Source of the DNA: DATMGU01 sp035555315
GTDB lineage: Bacteria > Pseudomonadota > Alphaproteobacteria > ATCC43930 > CGMCC-115725
Length of the DNA stretch: 64,000 nucleotides
Assembly: GCA_035555315.1 (NCBI GenBank)
Contig: DATMGU010000019.1
Span: forward strand, 1 to 64,000
Direction of reading: 5' to 3'
Position numbers and translations under genes: made by a program. The notes beneath the pieces are model-generated. The model was not told the origin of the DNA. It saw only the letters and a list, made by a program, of their open reading frames with translations, and did no database searches. This document shows positions 1 to 8,939 of this stretch, one piece after another (position 1 is the stretch's first letter; each line of letters begins with the position of its first letter).

Positions 1-149
1 TCACGGATGATGTCCATGCAGAGCTCGACGCACTCGTCGCAGATGAACACCGTGGGACCGGCGATCAGCTTGCGCACTTCGTGTTGGCTCTTACCGCAGA
101 ACGAGCAGTAGAGGGTGTTCTTCGAATCGCCGCCGCTGGACTTAGTCAT
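1..149 (-). CDS. clpX: ATP-dependent Clp protease ATP-binding subunit ClpX, N-terminal part (cut by window edge)
   Basis: Only the first 49 residues lie in the window. They begin MTKSSGGDSK and contain the ClpX N-terminal C4 zinc-finger, with cysteine pairs CSFC and CDEC. This domain dimerises and binds substrates and adaptors, while the AAA+ domain that would follow lies beyond position 1. ClpX unfolds tagged proteins and feeds them to ClpP in the cytoplasm. It sits downstream of clpP on the same strand, the usual alphaproteobacterial order. The start at 149 gives the standard short leader before the zinc finger. Confidence 0.95.
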   Translation of the reverse strand, partial: MTKSSGGDSKNTLYCSFCGKSQHEVRKLIAGPTVFICDECVELCMDIIR

Positions 150-449
150 AGGCACTCCGTCAACCTCGAGGCGTTACCTCGATCATGTTATCTGCCCGCG
201 GTTTGATCGCACAACCATCTTGGGCATTCGGCCTGACGACCGCCGCTTTCTGCAAGAACCACTCCAGCCCTCACCGAACTGTCATAATTCCGCCCATCTT
301 ACGCTCCGTCCCGTCAAGGAAAACCGCGCCTCGACGAAACCGGATCGCATCCATCCACGAGACAGGCTACGGCCCGTCGTCTGAACGCCCCCTTAACGCC
401 GAGCAAGAACGTCCATCGACGCCACTGCCCGGCTTAACGAGGCCGGACC
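150..449. other. clpP-clpX intergenic region
   Basis: This is 300 bp between the clpP stop and the clpX start. It probably carries the clpX leader and possibly its own promoter. I see no convincing hairpin terminator, RNA gene or small ORF with a ribosome-binding site. Confidence 0.4.
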
Positions 450-1088
450 CTAGCTGGACTCGCCGGCGCCTTCGCGTGGCGGGCGTTGCAGGACCACCTC
501 GTCGATCAAACCAAAAGCCTTCGCCTCCGTCGGAGACATGAAATTGTCACGCTCGACCGCCGGCGCCACCACGTCCACCGGTTGGCCGGTATGCTTCGCA
601 TACATCTCGTTCAGCCGGGCGCGGAGCGCAAGGATTTCGCGGGCCTGGATCTCGATGTCCGATGCCTGCCCCTGGGCGCCGCCCGACGGCTGATGGATCA
701 TGATCCGGCTGTTGGGCAGCGAGTAGCGCTTGCCCGACGCACCGGCGCACAGCAGCAGCGAGCCCATCGAGGCCGCTTGGCCGATGCACACGGTCGAAAT
801 ATCCGGCCGGACATACTGCATCGTGTCGTAGATCGCGAGGCCGGAGGTGACAATGCCACCCGGCGAGTTGATGTAGAACGAGATGTCCTTGTTCGGGTTC
901 TCCGACTCCAGATACAGCAGCTGGGCGCAGACCAGGCTCGCGACCGCGTCGTTGACCGGGCCGACCAGGAAGATGATCCGCTCCTTCAGCAGCCTCGAAT
1001 AGATGTCGTAGGCCCGCTCGCCCCGGTTGGTCTGCTCGACCACCATGGGAACCAGGGTATTCATGTACTGCTCGAATGGGTCTGCCAT
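450..1088 (-). CDS. clpP: ATP-dependent Clp protease proteolytic subunit ClpP
   Basis: This is the serine peptidase of the ClpXP/ClpAP barrel, which degrades unfolded cytoplasmic proteins. The 212-residue product shows the full catalytic triad: Ser107 in GQAASMGS, His132 in IMIHQPSGG and Asp181 in ERDNFMS. The family signatures YINSPGG and YDTMQY are also present. I chose the ATG at 1088 because it gives MADPFEQYMN and has a GAGGA stretch about 11 bp upstream. An in-frame TTG at 1109 would add seven residues. The gene lies between tig and clpX, all on the minus strand, a classic order. A perfect short palindrome sits in its leader. Confidence 0.97.
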   Translation of the reverse strand: MADPFEQYMNTLVPMVVEQTNRGERAYDIYSRLLKERIIFLVGPVNDAVASLVCAQLLYLESENPNKDISFYINSPGGIVTSGLAIYDTMQYVRPDISTVCIGQAASMGSLLLCAGASGKRYSLPNSRIMIHQPSGGAQGQASDIEIQAREILALRARLNEMYAKHTGQPVDVVAPAVERDNFMSPTEAKAFGLIDEVVLQRPPREGAGESS

Positions 1089-1109
1089 GGTATCCAGATT
1101 CCTCGTCAA

Positions 1110-1125
1110 AGCCCGTCAACGGGCT
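1110..1125. promoter_or_regulatory. Palindrome in the clpP leader
   Basis: AGCCCGT-CA-ACGGGCT is a perfect 7-bp inverted repeat with a 2-bp centre, 22 to 37 bp upstream of the clpP ATG. It is too tight to be a good terminator. It could be an operator or an mRNA hairpin affecting clpP translation. Function is inferred from position only. Confidence 0.35.
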
Positions 1126-1255
1126 GAAGCTTCCGAGCGCCTGTCACCACCAACCCGGCGGCTCGACTGAGCTACTCCAGGTTATATGGTGACCGCGCCT
1201 CGATTTCGCCGCCCCTTCCGCGAGAGCGCAAGCCGCTCCGTGCGATCGGCTGAAA

Positions 1256-2707
1256 TCAGCCCTCGGTCGCCTCGGCTTTGGCCGCCTTGGCTTTGCCGGC
1301 CGCCTTCTTGCGCTTCGGCTTGGCCGCCTCGTCCACTTCCGCCCCGGTATCCTCGGCATCATCGCCCATGCCGGCAAGCCGCATCAGCTCTTCGGGACTG
1401 ACCGGCTTGTCGGTGACCGATGCCATTTCCAGCACGAAATCGACGACCTTGTCCTCGTAGATCGGTGCCCGCAGCGACTGGGTAGCGTCCGGGTTGTTGC
1501 GGAAATACTCAACCACGGCCTTTTCCTGGCCCTGGTACTGGCGCGCCTGGGCGATGATCGCCTTGTTCAGTTCGTCCTGGGTAACGTCGATCTTGTTGGT
1601 CCGGCCGACCTCGGCCAGCAGCAGGCCGAGGCGTACCCGGCGCTCCGCGATGGCACGGTATTCGGCTTTGATCTCGTCATCGGATTTGCCGTCGGCCTCG
1701 AGTTCGGCCGCGGCCTCGCCGCCTTGCTCCTTGACGCGGTCGCGCTCCGCCTCGAACTGCTTCCAGATGCCGTCGAACTCCAGATCGACCATGCCCGGCG
1801 GCACGGCGAAATGATGCTGATCGGCCAGTCGGTCGAGCAGGTCGCGCTTCAGCTTCTGCCGGGCGACGCCGGCGTAATCCCGCTCCAGCTGCTCGCGGAC
1901 CGCGGTCTTCAACTCCTCGAGATTCTCCATGCCGACCGCGTCGGCCAGGCTGTCATCGATCGCGAGCGGCGTCGGGCGGCGCAGTTCCTTGACGTCGACC
2001 TCGAATACCGCCGCCTTGCCGGCGAGATCCGGGCTGGCATAGGGATCAGGAAAGGTCACATTGACCGCGCGATGCTCGCCCGCCGTCACGCCGACCAGTT
2101 GCTCCTCGAAGCCCGGAATGAAGCTGCCGGAGCCGAGTTCGAGATTGTGCCCGGTGGCCTCGCCACCCTGGAACTTCTCGCCGTCGACCGAGCCGACGAA
2201 ATCGATCACCAGGATATCGCCGTTCTCGGCGGCCCGCGCCTCGGTCACCGGCTCGGACTTCTTGTACCGATCGGCGAGCCGCTCCAACGCCTTCACGATC
2301 TCGGCATCGGGCACTTCGGGCTTCAGCCGATCGAGACTGATGGCGGCGTAGTCGAGGGGGGCGATCTCGGGCATCACCTCGATCGCCATGGTGTATTCCA
2401 GATCCTGGCCATCGGCGAAGGACTGGATCTCGATCTTCGGCTGCATGGCCGGCGTCAGCTTGCGCTCGGTCAGCGCCTCGCTGGAGCTGTCGGTCACGGT
2501 CTGCTCAAGCACCTCGCCGAGGATCGACGACTTATAGCGCTGCTTCACCACCGCCAGCGGCACCTTGCCCGGACGAAAGCCGGGCAGCCGGATGGTCTTG
2601 GCGATCTCGGCCAGCCGGTCGGTCACGCGCCGCTCGATATCGTCGGAGGCGACGACGACCTTGAACTCGCGCTTCAAGCCGTCGCTAAGGGTCTCGGTGA
2701 TCTGCAT
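1256..2707 (-). CDS. tig: Trigger factor (ribosome-associated chaperone and peptidyl-prolyl isomerase)
   Basis: Trigger factor binds at the ribosomal exit tunnel and shields nascent chains. The 483-residue product has the N-terminal ribosome-binding domain with the signature GFRPGKVP near residue 45. A central FKBP-type PPIase domain follows (GDILVIDFVG, GSGSFIPGFEEQL, about residues 160-245). A helical C-terminal chaperone domain comes next, ending in a lysine/alanine-rich tail. The length is slightly above the usual 430-450 because of that tail. The start at 2707 gives the canonical MQITET. It is followed by clpP and clpX on the same strand, forming a protein-quality-control block. Confidence 0.97.
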   Translation of the reverse strand: MQITETLSDGLKREFKVVVASDDIERRVTDRLAEIAKTIRLPGFRPGKVPLAVVKQRYKSSILGEVLEQTVTDSSSEALTERKLTPAMQPKIEIQSFADGQDLEYTMAIEVMPEIAPLDYAAISLDRLKPEVPDAEIVKALERLADRYKKSEPVTEARAAENGDILVIDFVGSVDGEKFQGGEATGHNLELGSGSFIPGFEEQLVGVTAGEHRAVNVTFPDPYASPDLAGKAAVFEVDVKELRRPTPLAIDDSLADAVGMENLEELKTAVREQLERDYAGVARQKLKRDLLDRLADQHHFAVPPGMVDLEFDGIWKQFEAERDRVKEQGGEAAAELEADGKSDDEIKAEYRAIAERRVRLGLLLAEVGRTNKIDVTQDELNKAIIAQARQYQGQEKAVVEYFRNNPDATQSLRAPIYEDKVVDFVLEMASVTDKPVSPEELMRLAGMGDDAEDTGAEVDEAAKPKRKKAAGKAKAAKAEATEG

Positions 2708-2787
2708 GGGTTATTCGTGCCTATGGAAAAAGGACCGTCGAAGGCCGGCGGAAGCCGACCCGGGTCACGGGGAAAAGGGTCGCGGAT

Positions 2788-2872
2788 TGGTGCGGGCGGA
2801 GGGACTTGAACCCCCACGACTTGCGTCGCTGGAACCTAAATCCAGTGCGTCTACCAATTCCGCCACGCCCGC
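2788..2872 (-). tRNA. tRNA-Leu (anticodon UAG)
   Basis: Read on the minus strand, the acceptor stem GCGGGCG pairs with CGCCCGC next to discriminator A. The anticodon arm is CTGGA-TTTAGGT-TCCAG, giving anticodon TAG. A long variable arm and the T-arm GGGGGTTCAAGTCCC follow, as expected for a class II leucine tRNA. The 3' CCA is encoded (positions 2790-2788). It lies about 80 bp upstream of tig. Confidence 0.96.
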
Positions 2873-3091
2873 GCGACCCATCGACTCGTTTGGGCGGCGA
2901 CCCCCCGGAGGCGTCGTCGAACCCGCAAGCCGGTTGACATAGCATATGGCGATTGCGGGCGGCAGCACAAATGCACCACCCGCGACAGGACGATCGCCAA
3001 AGGGGGTTGGTGTCGAGCGGCGATAGGCACCATCGCCGGGTCGACGGCGGCATCCGGTCGGGGATGCCGCCAAAAGTGATGTTCAGACGGC

Positions 3092-3361
3092 CTAGCGGAC
3101 GCCTTGTTGGGCAATCAGCTTCATCGGGCTGATCGACGATGCCGCGACCGCCGCCTGGGCCGGGAAGATCATCGTCACCGCCGGGCCGTAACTCGTCGGC
3201 GGGCCGTGCTTGATCAGGGCCAGACCGGCACCGCCGCTGGCGATGCCGAGAGTAAGAATCACAAAGCCGAGGGTCCGAACCCTGGACAACATGCCGGAGC
3301 CGATGATGACCATCAGAAGCCCAGCCGCCAACCAACCAGCCGCGAAAATCAAGGTGCTCAT
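3092..3361 (-). CDS. Small hypothetical membrane protein
   Basis: I do not recognise the family. The 89-residue product begins MSTLIFAAGW and has two clear hydrophobic segments (about residues 4-24 and 30-50) separated by a short basic loop, SRVR. A moderately hydrophobic C-terminal half contains a PAQAAVAASS stretch. It is probably a small inner-membrane protein. It stands alone between the tRNA and the transketolase gene, all on the minus strand. About 220 bp of AT-richer DNA lies upstream (3362-3581). Confidence 0.6.
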   Translation of the reverse strand: MSTLIFAAGWLAAGLLMVIIGSGMLSRVRTLGFVILTLGIASGGAGLALIKHGPPTSYGPAVTMIFPAQAAVAASSISPMKLIAQQGVR

Positions 3362-3581
3362 GTGACTCAGCCATCGCTATTTCATGGGGCGCCCTTCATT
3401 CGGGCCCCTTAGGAATCCAATATTTCACTTAATTACGAGTTAACGCGGCATCGAGCTTAAATAAATATCGCGGCCCCCAAAGAATTCAACCTATGGGTTC
3501 ATTAGAGGAGTCTTGGCTCGTCGGCTCGACCGTTTCAGAAAACCCCACTCCATCCGGGCCCAAGCTATCCCAGCCTCCGAA

Positions 3582-6002
3582 TTATCCCATTAGCGCGCGG
3601 GCCGCGGCGTCCAGGATCGCGTCCGCGTCGAGGCCATAAGTTCTGTAAAGGTCGGGGATATCGCCGGACTGACCGAAATGGTCCACCCCCAAAGGTTGAA
3701 TCCGGTGACCGGCGACGGAGCCCAGCCAGGACAGCGTCGCCGGATGCCCGTCGAGGACCGTCACCAGCGCCGCGCGCGGTGCCAACGGCGCCAGCAGCCG
3801 CTCGATCCGCGACGGCGTTCCCTGTCCCCTGCCGCGCGCCGCCAGCCAATCGGCATGCAGCCGGTCGGCCGAGGTGATCGCCAGCAGGCCGGCGCCCGGG
3901 ATGTCTTCCAGCACGGCGGCATGGGCGGCGATGGCCTCCTCGGCCACCGCCCCCATGAAGGCGATCGCAAGCTCGGCACCCGGCGCCGGTGGCCTCAGCC
4001 AATAGGCCCCGCCGATGACGCCGTCGCGCAGCCCGGCATCGAGCGGCCGCGCCGGCTGATCCAGCACGCGCGTCGACAGGCGCAGATAGACGGAACCGCC
4101 ATGCTCCGCCTGCAGCCAGTCGAAGCTCCATGCCAGAATGGCCGTCAACTCGTCGACGAAGGCGGGCTCGAACGCGGCGAGCTTGTCCTGGGCCATGCCG
4201 ATCAACGGGGTGTTGGTGGATTGATGGGCGCCCCCCTCCGGCGCCAGGCTGAGCCCCGCCGGTGTCGCCACGACGATGAACCGGGAATCCTGGTAGCAAC
4301 CGTAATTCAGCGCATCGAGGCCGCGATTGATGAACGGGTCGTAAAGCGTGCCGATCGGCAGCAGCCGCGCGCCGAACAGCGGCGCCGTCAGCCCGAACGC
4401 CGCCAGCACCAGGAACAGGTTATGCTCGGCGATCCCCAACTCCAGATGCTGCCCCTCGCGCGACATCAGCCAGCGCTGCGCCGAGACGACCTTTTCATCG
4501 CGGAACACATCGGCGCGCTCATGCCGGTCGAACAACCCGCGCCGGTTCACCCAGGCGCCGAGATTGGTCGAGACCGTGACGTCGGGCGATGTGGTGACGA
4601 TTCGCCGAGCCAGCTCCGTGGTGCCGCCGGCCAAGTCGTTCAGCAGCTTGCCGAAGCCCTCCTGGGTCGATTGCCGGGCACCTTGCGGCGCTGGCAGATC
4701 GGGCACCGGCACCGCCTCGGCGGTCCGCCGGCGCGGTCCGGTCGAGGCGAACGGCACCTCGGCAAGAAAGCTTTCCAGCCGAGCCTTGGGCAGGCGTGCG
4801 CCGGCGAACCGGTCCCATTCCTGCCCCTCCGGCACCGCCATGGCCTGTTGGAAAATCGCCATTTGGTCGCGATTCATCAGCCCGGAATGGTTGTCCTTAT
4901 GCCCTGCGAAGGGCAGCCCGAAGCCTTTGATCGTATAGGCGATGAAGCAAGTCGGGATGTCGTCGTCGATCGAGGCGAAGGCTTCCAGAACGGCGGCCAT
5001 ATCGTGGCCGGCGAGATTGGTCATGAGGCGAGCGAGCGCCTCGTCGTCATGCCGGTCGAGGATCTGGCGTATCCCCGGATAGCGGTTGAGATCGCGCGTC
5101 AAATGCTCGCGCCAACCGGCGCCGCCCTTGTAGACCAACGCGGAATATAGCGAATTCGGGCAGGCATCGATCCAATCGCGCAGATGCGCGCCATCCGGTT
5201 CGGCGAAGGCCGCCTCCAGCGCCTTGCCGTATTTCAACGTGACGACGCGCCAGCCCATCATCTCGAACAGCGTGTCGATCCGGTCGAACAGCCGGTCGGA
5301 GACCACGGCGTCGAGGCTCTGGCGGTTGTAGTCGATCACCCACCAGCAATTGCGCACATCGTGCTTCCAGCCCTCCAGCAACGCCTCGAACACGTTGCCT
5401 TCGTCGAGCTCAGCATCGCCGACCAGGGCGATCATGCGGCCGGCCGGCCCGGCATCCGGCGTCAACCCCTTGAGGCGCACGTAATCCTGCGCCAACGCCG
5501 CGAAGATCGTGATCGCCGCGCCGAGCCCGACCGAGCCGGTCGAGAAATCGACATCGTCGATATCCTTGGTCCGCGACGGATAGGATTGTGCGCCGCCCAG
5601 GGCGCGAAACCGCTCCAGCTTCTCGCGTGTCTGGGTGCCCAGCAGATATTGGATGGCATGGAACACCGGCGACGCATGCGGCTTCACCGCCACCCGATCC
5701 TCCGGACGCAACACGGCGAAATAGAGCGCCGTCATCAGGGTGACCAGCGAGGCGCTCGACGCTTGATGGCCGCCGACCTTCAAGCCATCCCGGTTGGGTC
5801 GCAGATGATTGGCATTGTGGATCGTCCAGGCGGACAGCCACAGCACCTTGCGCGCGATCTCTTCGAGCAGTTCGACCAAGGCCGGATCCGCCGGCACCTG
5901 ATTGAGCCGCCCCTGTGGAACCGGACTATGTGGAACCGGACTATGTGGATCTGGGCTATGTGGGCCCGGCCGCGGCACGGGCAACGAAGTCACTACCGCC
6001 AA
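3582..6002 (-). CDS. Transketolase-like TPP enzyme of the homodimeric pyruvate dehydrogenase E1 (AceE) type
   Basis: This is a thiamine-diphosphate enzyme. The TPP motif runs from GDAELDEGN to DYNRQSLD, closest to homodimeric E1 (AceE). The N-terminal TPP domain, central pyrimidine domain (GIAEHNLFL) and C-terminal transketolase domain are all present in about 806 residues. E. coli AceE has about 887. No dihydrolipoyl transferase or dehydrogenase gene is adjacent, so the acceptor is unclear. I place the start at a TTG (6002) with GGAGG 8 bp upstream. An ATG at 6095 lacks a ribosome-binding site and would overlap the upstream gene by 47 bp. The N-terminus carries a Pro/His/Ser tandem repeat, HSPVP. 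Confidence 0.85.
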   Translation of the reverse strand: MAVVTSLPVPRPGPHSPDPHSPVPHSPVPQGRLNQVPADPALVELLEEIARKVLWLSAWTIHNANHLRPNRDGLKVGGHQASSASLVTLMTALYFAVLRPEDRVAVKPHASPVFHAIQYLLGTQTREKLERFRALGGAQSYPSRTKDIDDVDFSTGSVGLGAAITIFAALAQDYVRLKGLTPDAGPAGRMIALVGDAELDEGNVFEALLEGWKHDVRNCWWVIDYNRQSLDAVVSDRLFDRIDTLFEMMGWRVVTLKYGKALEAAFAEPDGAHLRDWIDACPNSLYSALVYKGGAGWREHLTRDLNRYPGIRQILDRHDDEALARLMTNLAGHDMAAVLEAFASIDDDIPTCFIAYTIKGFGLPFAGHKDNHSGLMNRDQMAIFQQAMAVPEGQEWDRFAGARLPKARLESFLAEVPFASTGPRRRTAEAVPVPDLPAPQGARQSTQEGFGKLLNDLAGGTTELARRIVTTSPDVTVSTNLGAWVNRRGLFDRHERADVFRDEKVVSAQRWLMSREGQHLELGIAEHNLFLVLAAFGLTAPLFGARLLPIGTLYDPFINRGLDALNYGCYQDSRFIVVATPAGLSLAPEGGAHQSTNTPLIGMAQDKLAAFEPAFVDELTAILAWSFDWLQAEHGGSVYLRLSTRVLDQPARPLDAGLRDGVIGGAYWLRPPAPGAELAIAFMGAVAEEAIAAHAAVLEDIPGAGLLAITSADRLHADWLAARGRGQGTPSRIERLLAPLAPRAALVTVLDGHPATLSWLGSVAGHRIQPLGVDHFGQSGDIPDLYRTYGLDADAILDAAARALMG
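5916..5960. repeat. Three tandem 15-bp units at the 5' end of the transketolase gene
   Basis: Two identical copies of tggaaccggactatg are followed by a third with four changes. They encode repeated five-residue blocks (HSPVP type) near residue 25 of the transketolase-like protein. The unit length keeps the frame, so copy-number change would only lengthen a disordered N-terminal tail. Confidence 0.85.
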
Positions 6003-6048
6003 TTTGCTTTCCTCCCCACGGCAGGATGTCAGATCGGCGGTATCGCCA

Positions 6049-7542
6049 TCAAGACCGTTCGCCAAACCCCGGCTCGGGGGCCTCTCCGGCGGCAAGCCTG
6101 CGCAAGACCACGGGCAACAGGTCGGGGAGGTCCTCGGCCATCAGACCCGGACCGAACTCGGCCGCGGCGGCACCGTGCAGCCAGACGGCCGCGGCGGCGG
6201 CGAGAAACGGCTCGACCCGTTGCGCCAGCAACCCGGTGATGAACCCGGCCAGCACGTCGCCGGCGCCGGCCGTGGCGAGCGTCGGCGGTGCGTTGCCGTT
6301 GATGGCGATCCGCCCGTCGGGGGCGGCGATGACCGTATCGGCCCCCTTCAACAGCACGACGGCGCCGCTGCGTTCGGCCGCGCGCCGGGTTCGCGTCAGC
6401 TTGTCGCCGGCCGGGTCGAACAGACGCCGGAACTCTCCATCATGCGGGGTGAGCACGGTCGGCCCCTTGATCGCGTCGAACAGCGTCTCGGGATGGTCGG
6501 CGAAGGCGGTCAGCGCATCGGCGTCCAGCACCACGCCCCGGCCGGTCGCCAGGATCGCCAGCACCCGCTGGCACGTCGCGGCGCCGGCCCCCGCCCCTGG
6601 GCCGATCAGCATCGCGGAATGGCGCGGATCGGCCAGCAACCCGGTGAAATCCCCCTCGGCGGCGAGCGGCTTGACCATGATGCTGGTGAGCGCCGCCGCA
6701 TAGATCGGGAAGCCGATCTCCGGCACCGCGAGGGTCACCAAGCCGGTCCCCATGCGGGCGGCACCGCGCGCCGCCAGCCGGGCGGCGCCGGTCATCGGAT
6801 AGCCGCCGGAGATGAGGGCATGACCGCGATCGTATTTGTGGCCGTCCAGCCGCGGCGCCGGCAGGGCCGCCGCCCACAGCGCCGGTCCATTCTCGACGAT
6901 CGTGGGACCGAGCCTCGGCAGCACCGCCGCGTCGATGCCGATATCGGCGACCACCACGTCACCCGCCATCGCTCGGCCGGGCAGCAGCAGGTGCGCCGGC
7001 TTCTTGCGGAAGAAGGTGACCGTCAGGGTCGCGGGAACGGCGCCGAGATCGGCACCGGTATCGCCGAGGATGCCTGAAGGGACGTCCACGGCGACGACCG
7101 GGATCTTCGTGCGGCTCAGCGCGTCGAGGGTCGCGGCGACCGCGCCATCCGGGGGCCGCGACAGGCCGGCACCGAACAGCGCGTCGACGACCAAACCGGC
7201 ACCATCGAGCAGCGCCGCCGATAGCGGTTCGATCGTACCCGATTGACCCTGCCAAAATCGGCAATGATGGGCGGCGTCGCCGGTCAGCGCCGTCGCCGCG
7301 ACCGACAAGCCGAGCCGTACCGGCCAGCCCTTCGCCCGCAGATGACGGGCGATGACGAAGCCGTCTCCACCATTGTTGCCGGGGCCGCACAGCACCGCGA
7401 CGGGCCGGGGTGTCCAGTATCGCACGATCTGATCCGCGACCGCCGCCCCAGCACGCTCCATCAGCACCATACCCGGCACGCCCGAGGCGATCGTCAGACG
7501 ATCGGCCTCGGCCATCTGGGCTACGGTGAGGATCTCGTGCAT
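6049..7542 (-). CDS. nnr: Bifunctional NAD(P)H-hydrate epimerase / ADP-dependent NAD(P)H-hydrate dehydratase
   Basis: This enzyme repairs damaged nicotinamide cofactors. The N-terminal YjeF_N domain epimerises R-NAD(P)HX and the C-terminal ribokinase-like domain dehydrates S-NAD(P)HX using ADP. The 497-residue product shows the epimerase glycine-rich motif GPGNNGGDGFV near residue 62. The dehydratase motifs TPHDGEF and TAGAGDVLAG lie near residues 355 and 425. The start at 7542 gives MHEILTVAQM, the standard beginning. The gene is on the minus strand, 46 bp upstream of the TTG start proposed for the transketolase-like gene. Confidence 0.95.
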   Translation of the reverse strand: MHEILTVAQMAEADRLTIASGVPGMVLMERAGAAVADQIVRYWTPRPVAVLCGPGNNGGDGFVIARHLRAKGWPVRLGLSVAATALTGDAAHHCRFWQGQSGTIEPLSAALLDGAGLVVDALFGAGLSRPPDGAVAATLDALSRTKIPVVAVDVPSGILGDTGADLGAVPATLTVTFFRKKPAHLLLPGRAMAGDVVVADIGIDAAVLPRLGPTIVENGPALWAAALPAPRLDGHKYDRGHALISGGYPMTGAARLAARGAARMGTGLVTLAVPEIGFPIYAAALTSIMVKPLAAEGDFTGLLADPRHSAMLIGPGAGAGAATCQRVLAILATGRGVVLDADALTAFADHPETLFDAIKGPTVLTPHDGEFRRLFDPAGDKLTRTRRAAERSGAVVLLKGADTVIAAPDGRIAINGNAPPTLATAGAGDVLAGFITGLLAQRVEPFLAAAAAVWLHGAAAAEFGPGLMAEDLPDLLPVVLRRLAAGEAPEPGFGERS

Positions 7543-7593
7543 TGTCGTTATTCGCCTACTGCGCTGCACCGTGGCGAAAGGTGGCTAATCCGG

Positions 7594-8358
7594 CTAGATC
7601 GCCTGATCGAGCGCCTTCAGACGCAGCAATCTCCGCTCGGCCGACGCGTGGTCGGCGGTCGCCGTGGGGGCCACGGCCTGGCGTTGACCCGGGACCCATG
7701 CCGCCGGTGCCGCATGGGGGGCCGTCTGAGATCCCGAGGCCGTCGTCCGGGCCATCTGACGCATCGGCGGCTCCAGACCTTCGAGATCGTAGCCGCAGTA
7801 CCGGCAGACGCGCACGCCCATCTTCAGCGTCTCGGCGCATTGCGGGCAGCTCTTCACCCTGAATACCCGTGGCGGCGGAGACATGATGGGCGCTGGTGCG
7901 CTCTCCACGGTTTCAGCAACGGGGCGCTCCGTGGCTGGCCCGGCTCGCCACACACTGGCGCCCGGCTTGCTGCCGGCGACTGCGAGCGAAACGGGACCGA
8001 AAGCGCCCGAACTCGCGAAAGCGCCAGGCCCCGCGCCAAACGCGGACGTCCGGACGCCCTGCGGGGCAGCGGGTTGCTGTGCCGCTACCGGCTGCTTCGG
8101 CGCTGCCGGGCGCTCATGCGGATCCATCGGCACCATCTGCCCATCGGCACCGTAGGACAACTCGTCGTAATGGATATCGAGGGGTTGGACGTGCCATTCC
8201 TGACGGATGCGCGGCAGCACGAACAGAACCAACATCACCAGCGGCGATAGGATCAGGGCAGCGGCGAACCACGCCAGCGGACGGCGCCCCCGCTCGGAGG
8301 CGATGACGGATGTCACTATCGCCCCGACCAGCCAAAAGAACACAGTGATCTCCATCAT
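7594..8358 (-). CDS. Zinc-ribbon membrane protein of unknown function
   Basis: The 254-residue product starts with two transmembrane helices (about residues 5-20 and 28-48, ending LFVLPRIRQEW). A long Pro/Ala-rich linker follows. A C-terminal zinc ribbon has cysteine pairs CPQC and CRYCG spaced about 15 residues apart, followed by a short low-complexity tail. Such zinc-ribbon proteins with N-terminal helices are widespread and mostly uncharacterised. It is transcribed toward nnr on the same strand with a 51-bp gap. No enzymatic motif is visible. Confidence 0.8.
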   Translation of the reverse strand: MMEITVFFWLVGAIVTSVIASERGRRPLAWFAAALILSPLVMLVLFVLPRIRQEWHVQPLDIHYDELSYGADGQMVPMDPHERPAAPKQPVAAQQPAAPQGVRTSAFGAGPGAFASSGAFGPVSLAVAGSKPGASVWRAGPATERPVAETVESAPAPIMSPPPRVFRVKSCPQCAETLKMGVRVCRYCGYDLEGLEPPMRQMARTTASGSQTAPHAAPAAWVPGQRQAVAPTATADHASAERRLLRLKALDQAI

Positions 8359-8601
8359 CCTACTCCGTCTTCAGATAGTGAAATCACGCCGACCGGACTG
8401 TGTATCACACCGGGCGCCCAACACGCCATTGCTCGTAAGCGATCGTCAACCTTGCATCTTAGCTGACAACTGGGGGCACCGGTCAGGCGAAGCGATGCCA
8501 CCCCTGCGCAATACTGCTGCGCCCGATGTTAACTATGGGGGGAGAGGAAAGTTCCTGTTATCGATCCGTACGGAACCGGGTCGGATCGAAACAGCCTCGG
8601 C

Positions 8602-8721
8602 TCAGAGGAAAGGCGGACGGTCAAAGTCGCTGATGCTTTCCAGGGCCAAGCGCAGCAGGTAGCCGGCCGCGAAGGTGACGACCATCGTCGGCCAGCCAAG
8701 CACCAGAACGTTCAACATCAT
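8602..8721 (-). CDS. Unannotated 39-residue single-span membrane protein candidate
   Basis: This short ORF begins MMLNVLVLGW and ends PPFL. It has a good GGAAGG sequence 4 to 8 bp upstream of the ATG at 8721. Residues 3-25 are hydrophobic enough for one transmembrane helix, and the C-terminus is acidic then proline-rich. It lies in a roughly 580-bp gap between the zinc-ribbon gene and the Pot-type operon and overlaps no other gene. The family is not recognised. Start context and hydrophobicity support it, but conservation is untested. Confidence 0.4.
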   Translation of the reverse strand: MMLNVLVLGWPTMVVTFAAGYLLRLALESISDFDRPPFL

Positions 8722-8882
8722 TTACCTTCCATCGGCTCGACGGCGGCCGCTCATTAAAGATAACCCGGCGAGCGCCCGAGCCCGTGTGAAGAGCGCCACA
8801 TCCGCCGCGAAAATTCGCAGGCGCGATCGGGCCTCCCAAGCACGAGGAAAGCGGAAATCCCTTAAGGAACGTTTGAGAGGGC

Positions 8883-8905
8883 GAGCCCGTTTTGGTGACG
8901 GGCTC
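8883..8905 (-). terminator. Hairpin downstream of the Pot-type operon
   Basis: GAGCCCGT and ACGGGCTC form a perfect 8-bp stem around a 7-nt loop, about 35 bp past the stop of the last pot gene. There is no clear U-tract on the minus strand. It may be a terminator assisted by Rho or an mRNA 3'-end stabiliser. Confidence 0.4.
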
Positions 8906-8939
8906 AGGCTACTGGCCGGGCGGCTCTGCCGGGCGGCTC

